DNA of 64,000 nt, taken from positions 58,208 through 122,207 of the forward strand of contig CAICTM010000097.1 in NCBI GenBank assembly GCA_903772945.1, given 5' to 3'. The stretch comes from Seminavis robusta (lineage: Eukaryota > Bacillariophyta > Bacillariophyceae > Naviculales > Naviculaceae). This document shows positions 31,908 through 42,542 of the stretch, piece after piece (within the stretch, counting starts at the first letter, position 1; each line of letters starts with the position of its first letter). The translations under genes were made by a program, and so were the position numbers. Below the pieces are notes generated by a model that was not told the DNA's origin, did not search any database, and saw only the letters and a list, made by a program, of their open reading frames with translations.

Positions 31908-33518
31908 TTTAAAACAGGGAGCTCCAAGATGGAAGAGTGATGGTGCGAGGGTATTCTAGTCTACTACTTGCTTGCAAGTATCTGAAATTTGTGTGCAATG
32001 AACAGCTGACTGCCATCATGTTGCGTTGATCCAAAATCCAAAATGGTGTTTTTAGAGGGGTTGTCTGTTTCCTCCTTTTTGAAACTTTCTCTCTCTGGCC
32101 TGGGGGGTGAAAAGTTTAAAAAAGGGGTCGGAGAGGCTGCTTCTCCGATGGAGGGCCATTATTTTACCAAGAATTTCGTTGACAGCACCTCTCCGCACCT
32201 CCGACTCCCCCTTTGGTTGCACCTCCACCCCTCTTCCTTCTCCCCGCTCAGAGAAAAAAGGAAAAGGGTCAAAAGGGTGAAGATTTGACCACTTTGGAGC
32301 GTGGTTCTCGTTTTCTTTGGCTCGTTTCTGCCTTCGTTTCTGAGGGAAAATCCAAAATCCATTCGCTTGCAACCTCCATTTCGCGTTCACGATGCTCCGA
32401 GTTCTTGCCCTCGGTCTTCGATGGTCAACTTTGGCCTTTTCAACGGCCTCTTTCCCTTTTTGTTTTATTAAAAGTACGAGCTGTACGTGCTCGAGACATT
32501 AAAATTTTTGGTTTTGTTGAGACTATCTTAAAATTAAAGTTTACCCTTCTGATCTTTGGCTACGCAGCATTGGTTCCAGGTATGCATATCCCAGAGTTGT
32601 TCCACCAAGGTTCAAGGATACATACATGATGTACATTGTACTAGCTAGTACATGGTGAAGGAGCTGCTCAAGGAGGACCTCACAGCTCACAGAGTCTCAC
32701 AGAGCACAGAGGCAATCCATTCGCGTCAACAATCGCGTCAAAGTTCAAAGCTTCAAGCTTCAAGGAGCGGTAAGTTCGCTCTGGTGCGGTATCGGTACCG
32801 GTACGCACGCTACATGACCGGTACCGTAGCAGTTTATCCATTCGGGGATGTTTTTGGCGTTTTTATCAAATGCAGCAAAAAGTGAGAATACTACATTGTA
32901 AATAATTTGCTGGGATTGACAGAGACAAGCCTTCAGGCTGGAGTTCTGGGGTGTGAACTTCTGGTGCCACTAGCTAGGCAGCAGAACAGTACTGTGGGTG
33001 ATGGGTTGACTCTGTGGTACTATTTCTATGGAATATCGATTGCATTCACACACAGCATTGGTGTTTTTTAATAAACATCAATGGTGGTTGGCGCTGTTTT
33101 TGGCGCGCAATTACGTACTTTTCCAAAGAGCCCTCATCATTCGCGTCCACAATACTCCGATCGCGTCGCGTCAAAGTTCATACAGGAACACGTCTCCCCT
33201 GGTTTAGAGGCGAGATGACACTTAGAGCGAGACTGGCCGGGCGAGAGCTCCGTTAAGAGCCTGTCGGTCCTCAATCGTCCATTTTATGGGCTTGAACGCG
33301 GAATGTAATCTCCTCCAGGCTTCGAAGGCAGTTAGTTACCTGTTGGTACAGCTGTAGTTGCTCACGAAAATCGATACTAGTAGCTACGTAGTATGTTTTC
33401 TGTTTTGTTTAGTGAATTGGAATATGTTAGACTAAAACTTCCTGTCCTAAAACATGCAACTTCAGCAAGGAAGCTCCCAGTCTGGACCTCCCGGCTACAG
33501 CATGTACCGGTACACTAG
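31908..33518. other. 1.6 kb gene-free stretch with short dispersed repeats
   Basis: No frame here has family resemblance or credible composition. Two related elements occur: 'attcgcgtcaacaatcgcgt' continuing to 'caaagttca' at 32719-32747, and a diverged copy at 33139-33180. A block with 'atccattcggggatgttttt' at 32837 has a relative at about 35540. Palindromic ACCGGT/GGTACC sites cluster at 32790-32830 and 33503-33512. The stretch looks like decayed repeats. Confidence 0.5.
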
Positions 33519-35296
33519 CTAGTCATCAAATGGGTAGCATTGGAAGTAGCGGGCCTGATCTTGCATATTTTGCATGGCAATCCATTCGGCTGGAGCTCCC
33601 ACAGGGTTTCCTCGTTGGTTGCAGTCCTCCCTGGCAATGGCCTTGATGGCATTGGCAGGTCCAACACCTTGCTCGATCAAATCTTCCCACCGTTCTCTGG
33701 CTTGGCTGGAGGCAAACTCGGGTGGTCCAGCCTGCAAGAACCGACGGTTCCCCTTGCAACTTCCATTCTGACACTTGTTGCTGCAACACTCACAGTCACT
33801 GGAACAACCTCCATTTCTCCCAAGACAAGTGCCATCGGGAGTGCAAAACCCAGAAGAGGAAGTGGGCGATGCAACTGGGCTCGCAACGGGTGATGCAACA
33901 GGCGATGCAACAGGCGATGCGACCGGAGAAGCAACGGGCGCTGCGACGGGAGGATCCACTGGCGAAGAACTGCAATCAATTGTCGTGACCTGGGATGGGG
34001 CAATGTTGACCCAATTGACATTGTTCGTGTCGGCATAGCGTGTTGTTGCAGTGTCCGTGGCATCCTCCAAGAGCAAGGCTAGATTGTCGTTGGCGTAGGT
34101 GACGCTGACAATCCCACCATGACTATGATGCAAGTCTCGGGCTGTGGGAAAGTTCGATGTGCCTGTCTTGTGAAAGAAGTCTCCGTGAGTCAGTGCGCCG
34201 CCATAGGGAAGCACCGCATCGAGATTGCTGGAATATTGATCACTGGTCAAGCTACCTGAGGCAACCTGGTCGTGATTCCAATAGTCTTGAAAAATGGCCC
34301 AGATTCGGTCCACATTCGCCTGAGGAAAGAAGGGAAAAGGAGAGATTAGCTACTGAGTCCTGAAGCTTGGAGCGTGAATTTCATTTCAAAAGAACTCACG
34401 TGATGCATCATGAACAATGGATCATCCGGGCTGTGCATTGTAGACATGTGGCTGTGATGTGTGTGTATCGGTATTTGAGTACAAAAGAAAGGGAAAGGCG
34501 ACATAAAGTTAGTAATGCTTCAGTGCAATGATATGCATGTAGTAGAAATCATAGTTCACGCCGACTTTTTAAAAAGATTGAAAACTCACCCTCCAATGAA
34601 AATGTGTGGATTTGCATGAGGATATCCTTCCAGTGCCGGACGAAAGTATTCGAACACACTGCTGTTGGTGACAATTGCCAACACTTGGGCCTCTGTCGCA
34701 AAATTGTAGTTTTGATTGAAGCGTCGTTCCAGACACCCATTGGTCCATACCGTGGTGGACCAGATTCCCTGATAGCCGGCAATTCCCTCATCAACACAAC
34801 CTCGGAAACGTCCATTCGGCCGCACTCCAATCGATGATCCAAAGGTGTCGGTTTCCAAGACATGTGCATACAATTCCGAGCCAGCATCGTATTCCCAGTC
34901 GAAAATGGGCAGGGTAAGACAAGCTTTGCCCGAGACAATCTGAAGAGCTTGTTCAAATTTGTAAATGTACCAACGATGCCATGGCAGAAAGGCGTCCACT
35001 CCATGGGCCACACCACTATTATCAAAGTGGATTCTTACAAAATCATCAAAATTTGGAATGCCGTACGCATTATTGGATTCCAGCGCCTTGAGATCCGCCA
35101 CAGCCTGCAGGAAATCCAATTTGGCCTGGCAAGGGGTATCACGCCAAGATCGTCGCTGACTCGTCGTGCACGATGTTGCCACAGAGGCCAGCAAGGACCA
35201 CGTCAAGACACAGGGAGCAACAGCAATTGTCTTCATCATCGATATTCTTTGCGATGTTACCAAAGCAAGGACCACAACAAGACGACTCGACTCCAC
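33519..35296 (-). CDS. Secreted tyrosinase (type 3 copper) with Cys-rich tail
   Basis: Exons 35296-34590, 34451-34400 and 34319-33519 join in frame to give 519 residues. A start at 35239 (MMKTIAVAPCVLTWSLLASV) would give a cleaner signal peptide. Copper site A is in IHFDNSGVAHGVDAFLPWHRW, with three His in order. Copper site B is split by both introns: PHANPHIFIGG, then HMSTMHSPDDPLFMMHH, then ANVDRIW, which is the full tyrosinase pattern. Tyrosinases oxidise phenols to quinones. After the domain comes a linker with about six PVAS units (33890-33960, 12-base period). Then follow a Cys-rich module (FCTPDGTCLGRNGG, CSSDCECCSNKCQNGSC) and a short helical tail. Signal peptide, PVAS linker and Cys-rich module suggest a secreted or wall-bound enzyme. 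Substrate unknown. Confidence 0.88.
33885..33960. repeat. 12-base minisatellite encoding the PVAS linker
   Basis: About six imperfect units of 'gatgcaacaggc' on the plus strand read as Pro-Val-Ala-Ser in the tyrosinase on the minus strand. Units differ at single bases. This is an expanding linker between the copper domain and the Cys-rich tail. Confidence 0.85.
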
Positions 35297-36211
35297 TCCA
35301 CTCCACTCTGACTGTCACTCAACTCGGAACTCGGAAGATAGCTTTTGGAGCTGCTTTTGGTTTGAAAATTGTGAGGAGCATCGGTTTGGTGGCAGTGAGG
35401 CAACCACGCAACCACCAAGCACTCTCTTATTATTAATGACTAAAAGAATAACGCGAACAAAAATGTTCGAAAATTTGAAATTGATTAAATAAAAATATCA
35501 AGAGGACTTAACATCAGCAGTCGCCATGCAGCATTTCATCCATTCGCGGATGATTTTTGGCGCAGAAAATGTATGTTTTCTTCTGCATGGAGGCCAAACC
35601 GGTGGCGTTGTCAGCTCTATTGACCTCGTCATCAAAATGCTGCCGAACTACATGTACATGTAACACAGGGATTCGGTACATGTACCGTACTCGTATGGCT
35701 GAATTGCTATGTGGGGAGTGGTGATGGAGACTTTGTCTGGGCGACATACAACCAAGTAAGTGGGTCAACTGTTACAGGTCTGTACCACGTACCGTTACCG
35801 TAGTGAAGGACAACAAAATTGTTTTCAAACGCTTTACTAGGACCCACCGTAAATCAGAGTGGCTGGATGTTGTGAAAGCTGAGGAGGGCCGTCGAGTACA
35901 GTACCGTATCCTTTCCGATCCAGGAAACCCCGATTTGCGTTTTTGGTGATATCATTCGTGGATACTATTAGCGAAAATGAGCCAAATGGAAAAATGGTCA
36001 TGAAGATTCGGAAGTCGGAAGACCACAGACGTCAGACCTGCGATGGGACGACGGTTGCCAACCTGACAACATGTTCAACTGCTACCAGGTACCTGGTAGC
36101 TAGTAGCAAGGCTCTTGGCATGGCAATGTTTGGTGATGGCTCCACCCAGCCAGCCCTCTCAGATACCGTATTAGAGAAGAGGAAGGTGGATCAGCAGCAG
36201 GAAGCATAATC
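35297..36211. other. Divergent spacer without recognised genes
   Basis: These 915 bases lie between the divergent tyrosinase and ViaA-RavA genes. There is a short run of 'ccact' units at 35292-35310, an ACATGT/GTAC-rich block at 35648-35700 and a perfect palindrome 'ctaccaggtacctggtag' at 36079-36096. Small frames are not credible. Both promoters should lie here. Confidence 0.5.
36079..36096. repeat. Perfect 18-base palindrome upstream of the ViaA-RavA gene
   Basis: 'ctaccaggtacctggtag' equals its own reverse complement. It lies about 120 bases before the ATG at 36212. It could be a dimeric factor site or just one more of the GGTACC palindromes scattered through the spacers of this window. 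Confidence 0.6.
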
Positions 36212-39200
36212 ATGGTGACTGCGTCCAATTTCCTTGGCAACCAAAGAGCGCTTGCTCCCTTCTTCCAGCGCATCTTCTTATTGCTGATTGTCACTGTCGC
36301 CACACAGTCTTTCATATTGCCACCCGAGATAAACAGACCATCCAAATGGAGAACCAAGGCAATAGCTTCCACGACGATCAGCACCACCAGAACCACACCA
36401 ACACTAGTAGGAACCGCCACGATGGACCCACTCATCGCGAGGCTCTTATTATTGGAAGAAAACAATAATGACAATAATTATGAGCTACTACCAATACTAT
36501 CATCCGACATAATGACGGCATCACGAGGCATTGCTGTGTGGCGTGCGACGTTGTTAAAGGGTCGATTGCCTACGGCTGTTGATTTTGGGGGCGCCACGAA
36601 CGACATGCGAGAAATGTGGCCGTCTCCACCCATTCTCTTGGAAACCGTGACCACCGCCATGACAACGCTCCAGTTCCCACGCTTTGTTCTACGACATCCC
36701 GATACCATCGATGCCGTCTTGACCAGTCTACTGCAAATGACCGCACAATTTAAAAATAGTGCCAAAGAGCAGCAAGAATTGCAAGAGCTGCAACGACAGC
36801 AACAACGAGAAGATGTAGAAGAGGACGAGGAAGAGGATTGGGATATTCTACAAGATCGATGGACAGATTATGATGATGATGACGCATCATTAGAAGAAGA
36901 AACTGAACAATCTACCAGTGACCAACATGCAGAACTCTCCAGTGAAGAACAGGAAGAATTAGCAATCAGCATTGTGGCAGAAGGACTCACGGCACAGTGG
37001 GGTGGAGTTATCAGTGGTGTGCAAGCTCTGGATCAACTCTTTGGAATGGATCATGGCTTGTTGGACAGCAGCAACAACAATAATAATGCCAATGGCTTCG
37101 GATTGCACGATGGAGTGTGGAAGCATTCTGGATGGAAATTGCTCCCATCACTGCAAAGAGAGATTGCAGTCATGCCCGAACTACATGTACGGGCGCTCAT
37201 TCAGCAACTAGGGCGACGCCCCACGGCAGAACAAAGCGATGCCATACACAAATTTGTGCCACGAAAACCCGACCAAGAAGGAGCATTGGGAGCTCAGTAT
37301 GATCCGACCATACGGTCCTCCATTCGAGGCATTACTCTGTCGGGTAGTTTGTCGGAAATGCTGCCTTCAGAAGCCATGCTATTGGTGGAGAGGAAACAAC
37401 AACAACAATCGGATCGCAAACCCTTGCGACGACTCTTTCTGGCCAAACTGGCCGAAAACAAGTTGTTCAGCTACGAGTCATCCGGGTGGCAAGATGTGCC
37501 CAGTATTACCCATCCAAAGAGTCGTCACCTGACACGTCTCCCGTCGGCACCGGGTGGACCCATTTTGATCTGTCTGGATACCTCGTGGTCCATGACGGGT
37601 CGACGGGAACAACTCTCCAAAGCCGCCGTCTTGGCATGTGTCGCGGCAGCTCACAAACAAAAACGGGAGGTTCAAGTGGTAGCCTTTTCGTCCCAACGAA
37701 ATGTCATGGAAACGGGACCCATTACGGCCAATGTCGCGGGAGTACAACGCTTGCTGGAGTTCTTGTCGTCATCCTTTGGTGGTGGAACTGATGTTACCGG
37801 GGCCTTGAAACATGCCATGATGACCGTCACAACGTCGTCCTCCCATGACAATCAAAGTGACAAGGAGAACAACAATCCCGCCACAATCGACGATAGCAGT
37901 GATAGGAAGACAATGGCGGCCAGTCTTGATATTATCAATAGCATGGCAGCGGCAGATATCTTGCTAGTGACGGATGGAGAAATTCCGGACCCGCCTGTGT
38001 CTCAAGACGTAATGGAAAAGTTGGAGCGCCTGAAACAACGGGCCGGTGTGCAAGTACATGGTCTCTTGGTGGGAAAACGAGAGAGCGTTCCGTTGGCAAA
38101 GCTTTGCACCCACATCCATGACTTTTTGATTGGGTATGATACAGTGATGCCAGCACCTGCTACTTCATCATCTGCGAGGAGAAGTCTGGGAGCTCTGCAA
38201 GCAAGGATTGGCCACTCGCAGTCAACCAGGCATGGCTCGAGACCTTGGGGGTGGCATTGCACGTTTCGAGCTCGACGTGGATTCATCGACGTGAACAACC
38301 GATGTCATGGCTCGTTGGCGGCAAAGTTCTCTCGATACGACGATGACGAAGATTGGGGAGGTCGTCGGAAACGCAGGGGTGGCAACGAAAGAAGCTACGA
38401 TGTTTATGACGAGGATGATAAGCGGGACGATGAGTACACTGACCGCAGATACACTGATGATTCGATACAAGTGAAAGAGAACGAACGAGGGGAACCCAAT
38501 GGTGTCGAAACCGAGACACAAAAAGCTATTGAAAGCCTCCGAGCTTCGGTTGCAGAGACTGTTCGGAATCAGAGCTGGGAACCGAGCAGTCTGGATGAGG
38601 AAAAGAATGTCAAGAACTCCTGTTGGCTCTACCGTGGCGAGCTTTACCAAGCCGTCGAAAGAATCTCGGAAGGCTTAGTTGAGAGAGAGGAAGAGGCTCG
38701 ACTGGTTGTGCTGGGGATGGTTGCCGAGGAACACGTTATTTTACTGGGGCCTCCCGGGACGGCGAAAAGTGTGCTTGGTCGACGTCTATCGCAACTGTGT
38801 GGCGGCACTTTCTTTCAGAGACTGCTTACCAGATTCACCACACCCGAGGAAATTTTTGGCCCGCTCTCGCTGCGCGCCCTTGAAAACGATGAATACCGGC
38901 GCAAGACTGACGGATTCCTCCCGACAGCCACTGTTGGCTTCCTGGATGAGATCTTCAAAGCCAATTCGGCAATTCTCAACACTCTTTTGACTATACTGAA
39001 CGAGAGGCAATTCGACAACGGAGCCGGCGTGAGAGAAGAATGTCCCATTCGAAGCGTCTTGGGTGCCTCGAACGAGTTGCCAGAGAGTGACGAGCTTGAT
39101 GCATTGTACGATCGATTCTTGTTGAGAAAGGAAGTCCTCCCTGTGTCCGATGAAGGCATACTGAGGATGCTTGGCATGCCACTCCCTGGTTTGTCACCTT

Positions 39201-40153
39201 GTGATGCAACGAACTCTTCAACAGAGATTGCGACAACTTGTGACACAGTCTTCACAGACGATCTAGACCAACTGATCAAAACCATATCCCTAGCTGCGGA
39301 CGCTGTGTCGATGGGCGCTGAGGCGTGCGAAATGATGAGAGATCTGAGAAACTTTATGCGAGACGATCTTGATGTCGATGTAAGCGACCGTCGTCTGGTG
39401 AAAGCCACAAGGCTTTTGAAAGTCAGTGCTGCGTGCCACGGCAGGAAACAGGTGGACCCTCTGGACTGCTTGCTGCTTCAACATATTGTATGGAAGCTAC
39501 CTGAACAACGAGCCGCTATCAGGGAATGGCTTTGGAGCCGTGTTACACCTGGCAGTAGCGGATTATCAATAGCTACGCTGGAAGACGAATCTCTCGAGTC
39601 GGCAGCGGCTTCGTCTGTACGGCAGTTTCGAGTTCTACTGGATGGCCTACGAAGCCAATCGTTGGCAGCAGTAAGGAAAACTTCTGGGGATGTCACTGGG
39701 GAAAGTGGCGGTAGGGCCACTGACGTGGAAGTGATTCAGTCTCTGGCCTTGGAAGCCTCCCGCATTGGGGCAATACTACAGCAGCGATCAGCCGATTTAG
39801 CAAGGCATGCAGAGCTGCTGCGACGTGCACAAGATCACTTGTGGCTTGATCCTGACGAAGCCACAGCGGCAAAGCAACTGCTTCTCCCCAGAGCAGAAGC
39901 GTTCTTGCAAGCAAATGATCAGGCTTTGGAAGATGCTCTGTGCTTGGAACGAGCTCTCTCCGGGAAGGATGAAACTCTTTTGACAGATGATGTCCGCCTT
40001 TCAATCATTGATGAGCTATGGAATGACGAAGGTGAAGCACCACTGTCCTTCTCGAAAGAAGCGTTGGCCATGACCATGAGAGAAGCAAAGAGCAAGTACG
40101 ACATCGAAACGTTTCGCAAGTGGAAACGAGCCCGAAAGAAAGCGGAAAGTTAG
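36212..40153 (+). CDS. ViaA-RavA fusion: VWA domain plus MoxR AAA+ ATPase, probably plastid-targeted
   Basis: One intron-free frame encodes 1313 residues. The N-terminus has a hydrophobic signal (RIFLLLIVTVATQS) followed by F and a basic Ser/Thr-rich stretch, as in diatom plastid presequences. Residues about 90-445 resemble the ViaA N-terminal part (PELHVRALIQQLGRRP, LSGSLSEMLPSEAMLLVE), with acidic inserts. The VWA domain (about 445-650) has an intact MIDAS: DTSWSMTG, GGGTDVTG and LLVTDGEIPD. After a charged linker comes a RavA-like MoxR AAA+ module: Walker A GPPGTAKS (near 844), LLTRFTTPEEIFGPLSLRAL, Walker B GFLDEIFKANSAILNTLL, sensor GASNELPE and the arginine-bearing YDRFLLR. A RavA-like lid follows (VSDRRLVKATRLLKVSAACH), then a long helical C-terminus. 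In bacteria RavA and ViaA are separate partners that act as a chaperone on respiratory complexes. ATPase and MIDAS residues look functional. Confidence 0.9.
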   Translation: MVTASNFLGNQRALAPFFQRIFLLLIVTVATQSFILPPEINRPSKWRTKAIASTTISTTRTTPTLVGTATMDPLIARLLLLEENNNDNNYELLPILSSDIMTASRGIAVWRATLLKGRLPTAVDFGGATNDMREMWPSPPILLETVTTAMTTLQFPRFVLRHPDTIDAVLTSLLQMTAQFKNSAKEQQELQELQRQQQREDVEEDEEEDWDILQDRWTDYDDDDASLEEETEQSTSDQHAELSSEEQEELAISIVAEGLTAQWGGVISGVQALDQLFGMDHGLLDSSNNNNNANGFGLHDGVWKHSGWKLLPSLQREIAVMPELHVRALIQQLGRRPTAEQSDAIHKFVPRKPDQEGALGAQYDPTIRSSIRGITLSGSLSEMLPSEAMLLVERKQQQQSDRKPLRRLFLAKLAENKLFSYESSGWQDVPSITHPKSRHLTRLPSAPGGPILICLDTSWSMTGRREQLSKAAVLACVAAAHKQKREVQVVAFSSQRNVMETGPITANVAGVQRLLEFLSSSFGGGTDVTGALKHAMMTVTTSSSHDNQSDKENNNPATIDDSSDRKTMAASLDIINSMAAADILLVTDGEIPDPPVSQDVMEKLERLKQRAGVQVHGLLVGKRESVPLAKLCTHIHDFLIGYDTVMPAPATSSSARRSLGALQARIGHSQSTRHGSRPWGWHCTFRARRGFIDVNNRCHGSLAAKFSRYDDDEDWGGRRKRRGGNERSYDVYDEDDKRDDEYTDRRYTDDSIQVKENERGEPNGVETETQKAIESLRASVAETVRNQSWEPSSLDEEKNVKNSCWLYRGELYQAVERISEGLVEREEEARLVVLGMVAEEHVILLGPPGTAKSVLGRRLSQLCGGTFFQRLLTRFTTPEEIFGPLSLRALENDEYRRKTDGFLPTATVGFLDEIFKANSAILNTLLTILNERQFDNGAGVREECPIRSVLGASNELPESDELDALYDRFLLRKEVLPVSDEGILRMLGMPLPGLSPCDATNSSTEIATTCDTVFTDDLDQLIKTISLAADAVSMGAEACEMMRDLRNFMRDDLDVDVSDRRLVKATRLLKVSAACHGRKQVDPLDCLLLQHIVWKLPEQRAAIREWLWSRVTPGSSGLSIATLEDESLESAAASSVRQFRVLLDGLRSQSLAAVRKTSGDVTGESGGRATDVEVIQSLALEASRIGAILQQRSADLARHAELLRRAQDHLWLDPDEATAAKQLLLPRAEAFLQANDQALEDALCLERALSGKDETLLTDDVRLSIIDELWNDEGEAPLSFSKEALAMTMREAKSKYDIETFRKWKRARKKAES

Positions 40154-40346
40154 TTGCTCGAACAATCTCAGTAGATGACAGATTCAGGGCAAGATCTGCA
40201 ACTTCGCCGCAGTCTGATTTTGATGGTCTAATGAACTCCCGGGCCTAATCCTGTTACCAGGAGTTTCAGAAACGATTTCCATGTGTTTTCCTTCGTATGA
40301 TAGTGTAGCTTATGCATAGTACGAAGAGCTTACAGCTGGCTAGTCC
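40154..40346. other. Short convergent spacer
   Basis: These 193 bases separate the stops of the ViaA-RavA and ankyrin genes. Only 3' flanks are expected; nothing else is seen. Confidence 0.4.
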
Positions 40347-41993
40347 TCACCAAGTCACAGGGAAATGTTCGGAACCAGGGCAGCCATTCTCGTGAAGATA
40401 CTTCATAATTTCTACTAGATGGCCTCCTCTTTCCGCATTGGTACATGTGATTTCATCCCATGGACATCCATTTTCATGCGCATATTTTAGGATTTCCAAA
40501 TGTCCATTTCTAGCAGCTTCACTGCATGTCAAAGTTTCCCAAGGACAACCATTTTTGTGAGCATATTTGAGGCATTCCAAATGTCCCTTCTTCGCAGCAT
40601 TGGTACATGTTTCTTCATCCCAATGACAGCCATTTTCGTGGGCATATTTGAGGCATTCCAGATGATCATTTTCAGCAGCAGCAAGGCATGTGATTCGATC
40701 CCATGGACACCCATTTTCATGGGCGTACTTGAGGCATCCCAAATGACCCTTTCTAGCAGCACCATAGCATGTGTAATCATGCCATGCACAACCGTTTTCA
40801 TGGGCATATTTGAGGCATTCCAAATGGCCATTTTCAGCAGCACCAATGCATGTGAGTAGAGCCCATGGACAGCCGTTTTCATGGGCGTACTTGAGGCATC
40901 CCAAATGGCCATTTTCCGCGGCCCTGAGGCAGGCAGAATCACGCCACACACAACCGTTTCCGTGGGCATATCTCAGAATTTCCAAATGACCATTTTCAGC
41001 AGCACCAATGCATGTGTCTGAACCCCATGGACAGCCATTTTCGTGGGCGTACTTCAGGCTTTCCAAATGTCCATTTCTGGCAGCACTGCTGCATGTGCGT
41101 GTATTCCATGGACAGCCCAGTCTACGGGCATATTTGATGCATTCCAATTGGCCATTTCCAGCAGCAGCTGCACATGTATCAGCATTCCATCGACAGCCAT
41201 TTTCATGTGCATATTCTAGGATTTCCAAATTTCCATTTTCAGCTGCCTCGTGGCATGTGTTTTCATCCCAAGGAAAATCGTTATCGAATGCAAATTTTAC
41301 GACATGTAAGTGACCATTCTTGGCAGCATCACTGCATATGGCTTCGTCCATATTGAATCCCTTGTTTCTGGCCCATTGAATAGCTTGAATACAACCCGCT
41401 CTGGCAGCTGCAGCACAAACCATGGCACCATCAATCTGCCTTCCAGACCCAGTACTACGGTGCCTGTACCAATACTCTGCTCGAGAAGGACTAGAGAAGA
41501 CTGCTTCGAGGAGAGTATCCGTGCTGGATATTGAGACCTCTTGGCATCTATCGGTGTCCTCATGGTATTCATTTGACTTTGGAGGATTCTCCACAGCTCC
41601 ACAATAAGCCGAGTAGAGATCTTTCATTTTGTGGCTGACCGGAGCCACAAAGGCAAAATGTCCCATGCCCAAAAACGGGAAGATCTGGTTGGTCCACATA
41701 TCCTCGTGCCGCAAGCTGGACTCATCATTTTTGGCAAGCCTGACATTGGTGGTTGCCTGTTGGACAACTGAATTCACCTGTTTTTGTAAGGTCAAGGCAA
41801 TCTCAAGCTCGTGTGCTGCATCTGTTTTGCTTCCACCTGTGCTGCTGATGAATTGGAGTTGCTGAAGGAGAGAGGACAGGGCTCTTGACGCATCTTGACT
41901 AGAAACCTTGATAGATTGTTTTGCTCGCTTTTGTGGATCGGGTGATGCTGAGCCACAGTTTGATAAGGCTCTCTTGCCAATGTCTCCCTCCAT
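40347..41993 (-). CDS. Ankyrin-type repeat protein with thirteen 27-residue units
   Basis: One frame of 548 residues starts at the ATG at 41993. Residues 1-190 contain a short nuclear-type basic patch (PQKRAKQS) and a segment like the F-box-like head common in this diatom family (WTNQIFPFLGMGHFAFVAPV). From about 195 to the end there are thirteen units of 27 residues with consensus C-x-x-A-A-x-N-G-H-L-E-C-L-K-Y-A-H-E-N-G-C, followed by P-W-x-x-x-T. This is a degenerate ankyrin variety used for protein binding and greatly expanded in diatoms. Neighbouring units are very similar in DNA, so the array turns over rapidly. The last unit has one extra residue (GGHLVEIMKYLHENG) and the protein ends soon after. 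The partner is unknown. Confidence 0.86.
   Translation of the reverse strand: MEGDIGKRALSNCGSASPDPQKRAKQSIKVSSQDASRALSSLLQQLQFISSTGGSKTDAAHELEIALTLQKQVNSVVQQATTNVRLAKNDESSLRHEDMWTNQIFPFLGMGHFAFVAPVSHKMKDLYSAYCGAVENPPKSNEYHEDTDRCQEVSISSTDTLLEAVFSSPSRAEYWYRHRSTGSGRQIDGAMVCAAAARAGCIQAIQWARNKGFNMDEAICSDAAKNGHLHVVKFAFDNDFPWDENTCHEAAENGNLEILEYAHENGCRWNADTCAAAAGNGQLECIKYARRLGCPWNTRTCSSAARNGHLESLKYAHENGCPWGSDTCIGAAENGHLEILRYAHGNGCVWRDSACLRAAENGHLGCLKYAHENGCPWALLTCIGAAENGHLECLKYAHENGCAWHDYTCYGAARKGHLGCLKYAHENGCPWDRITCLAAAENDHLECLKYAHENGCHWDEETCTNAAKKGHLECLKYAHKNGCPWETLTCSEAARNGHLEILKYAHENGCPWDEITCTNAERGGHLVEIMKYLHENGCPGSEHFPVTW
40380..41420. repeat. 81-base repeat array of the ankyrin gene
   Basis: Thirteen units of 81 bases, for example those containing 'ccattttcatgggcgtactt' and its variants. 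Several adjacent units (40560-40960) are nearly identical, which points to unequal exchange or gene conversion within the array. Confidence 0.85.
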
Positions 41994-42439
41994 CTTTGTT
42001 TGCTTGATATCTTTAGGTTAAGTTATGGTGCTGCGGTGTGCCAGGAGGATGTGTTGTGTGTGGCACAATGGCGGCGGTGTCGCGGTACCAGTGCCAATAC
42101 CGTATCTTATTAGACTAGCTAGCTAGTATTTCGTCTCCCGGAGACGATTTGCTTTTAGGGGTAAGGGTACTGATGGGGAGTGGAGGTTTGAATTATACCC
42201 CGCGTGCATTACTTAGAGGCCTCTGTAGAAGTCTACGTATTCGACTAGTATTGTATTGACGGGATACAGTCAACGCATGTACATGCACATGAAAGTCGCC
42301 TTGCGTTCTTCACATTTTTCACATGAATGAGGGATCACATTTTTTGCATGAATGACGAGGGAGCCGTTGAGCCGTTTCGGGGCTCGGGGCGAAGCAGAGA
42401 AAGGGATGAGCGCGCGGAGGGTTAGGGTGAGCGCGCGAA

Positions 42440-42542
42440 TACCAGCAATAAACCTCATTGACCGCCGCAAAAATGGTGAAATTCGTAACCAGGTACCAGC
42501 AATAAACCTCATTGACCGCCGCAAAAATGGTGAATTTCGTAA
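42440..42542. repeat. 54-base direct repeat, two copies
   Basis: Copies begin at 42440 and 42494 with 'taccagcaataaacctcatt' and continue with 'gaccgccgcaaaaatggtga'. They differ at one base ('gaaattcg' against 'gaatttcg'). The copies are adjacent, so this is a recent tandem duplication in noncoding DNA. Confidence 0.92.
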
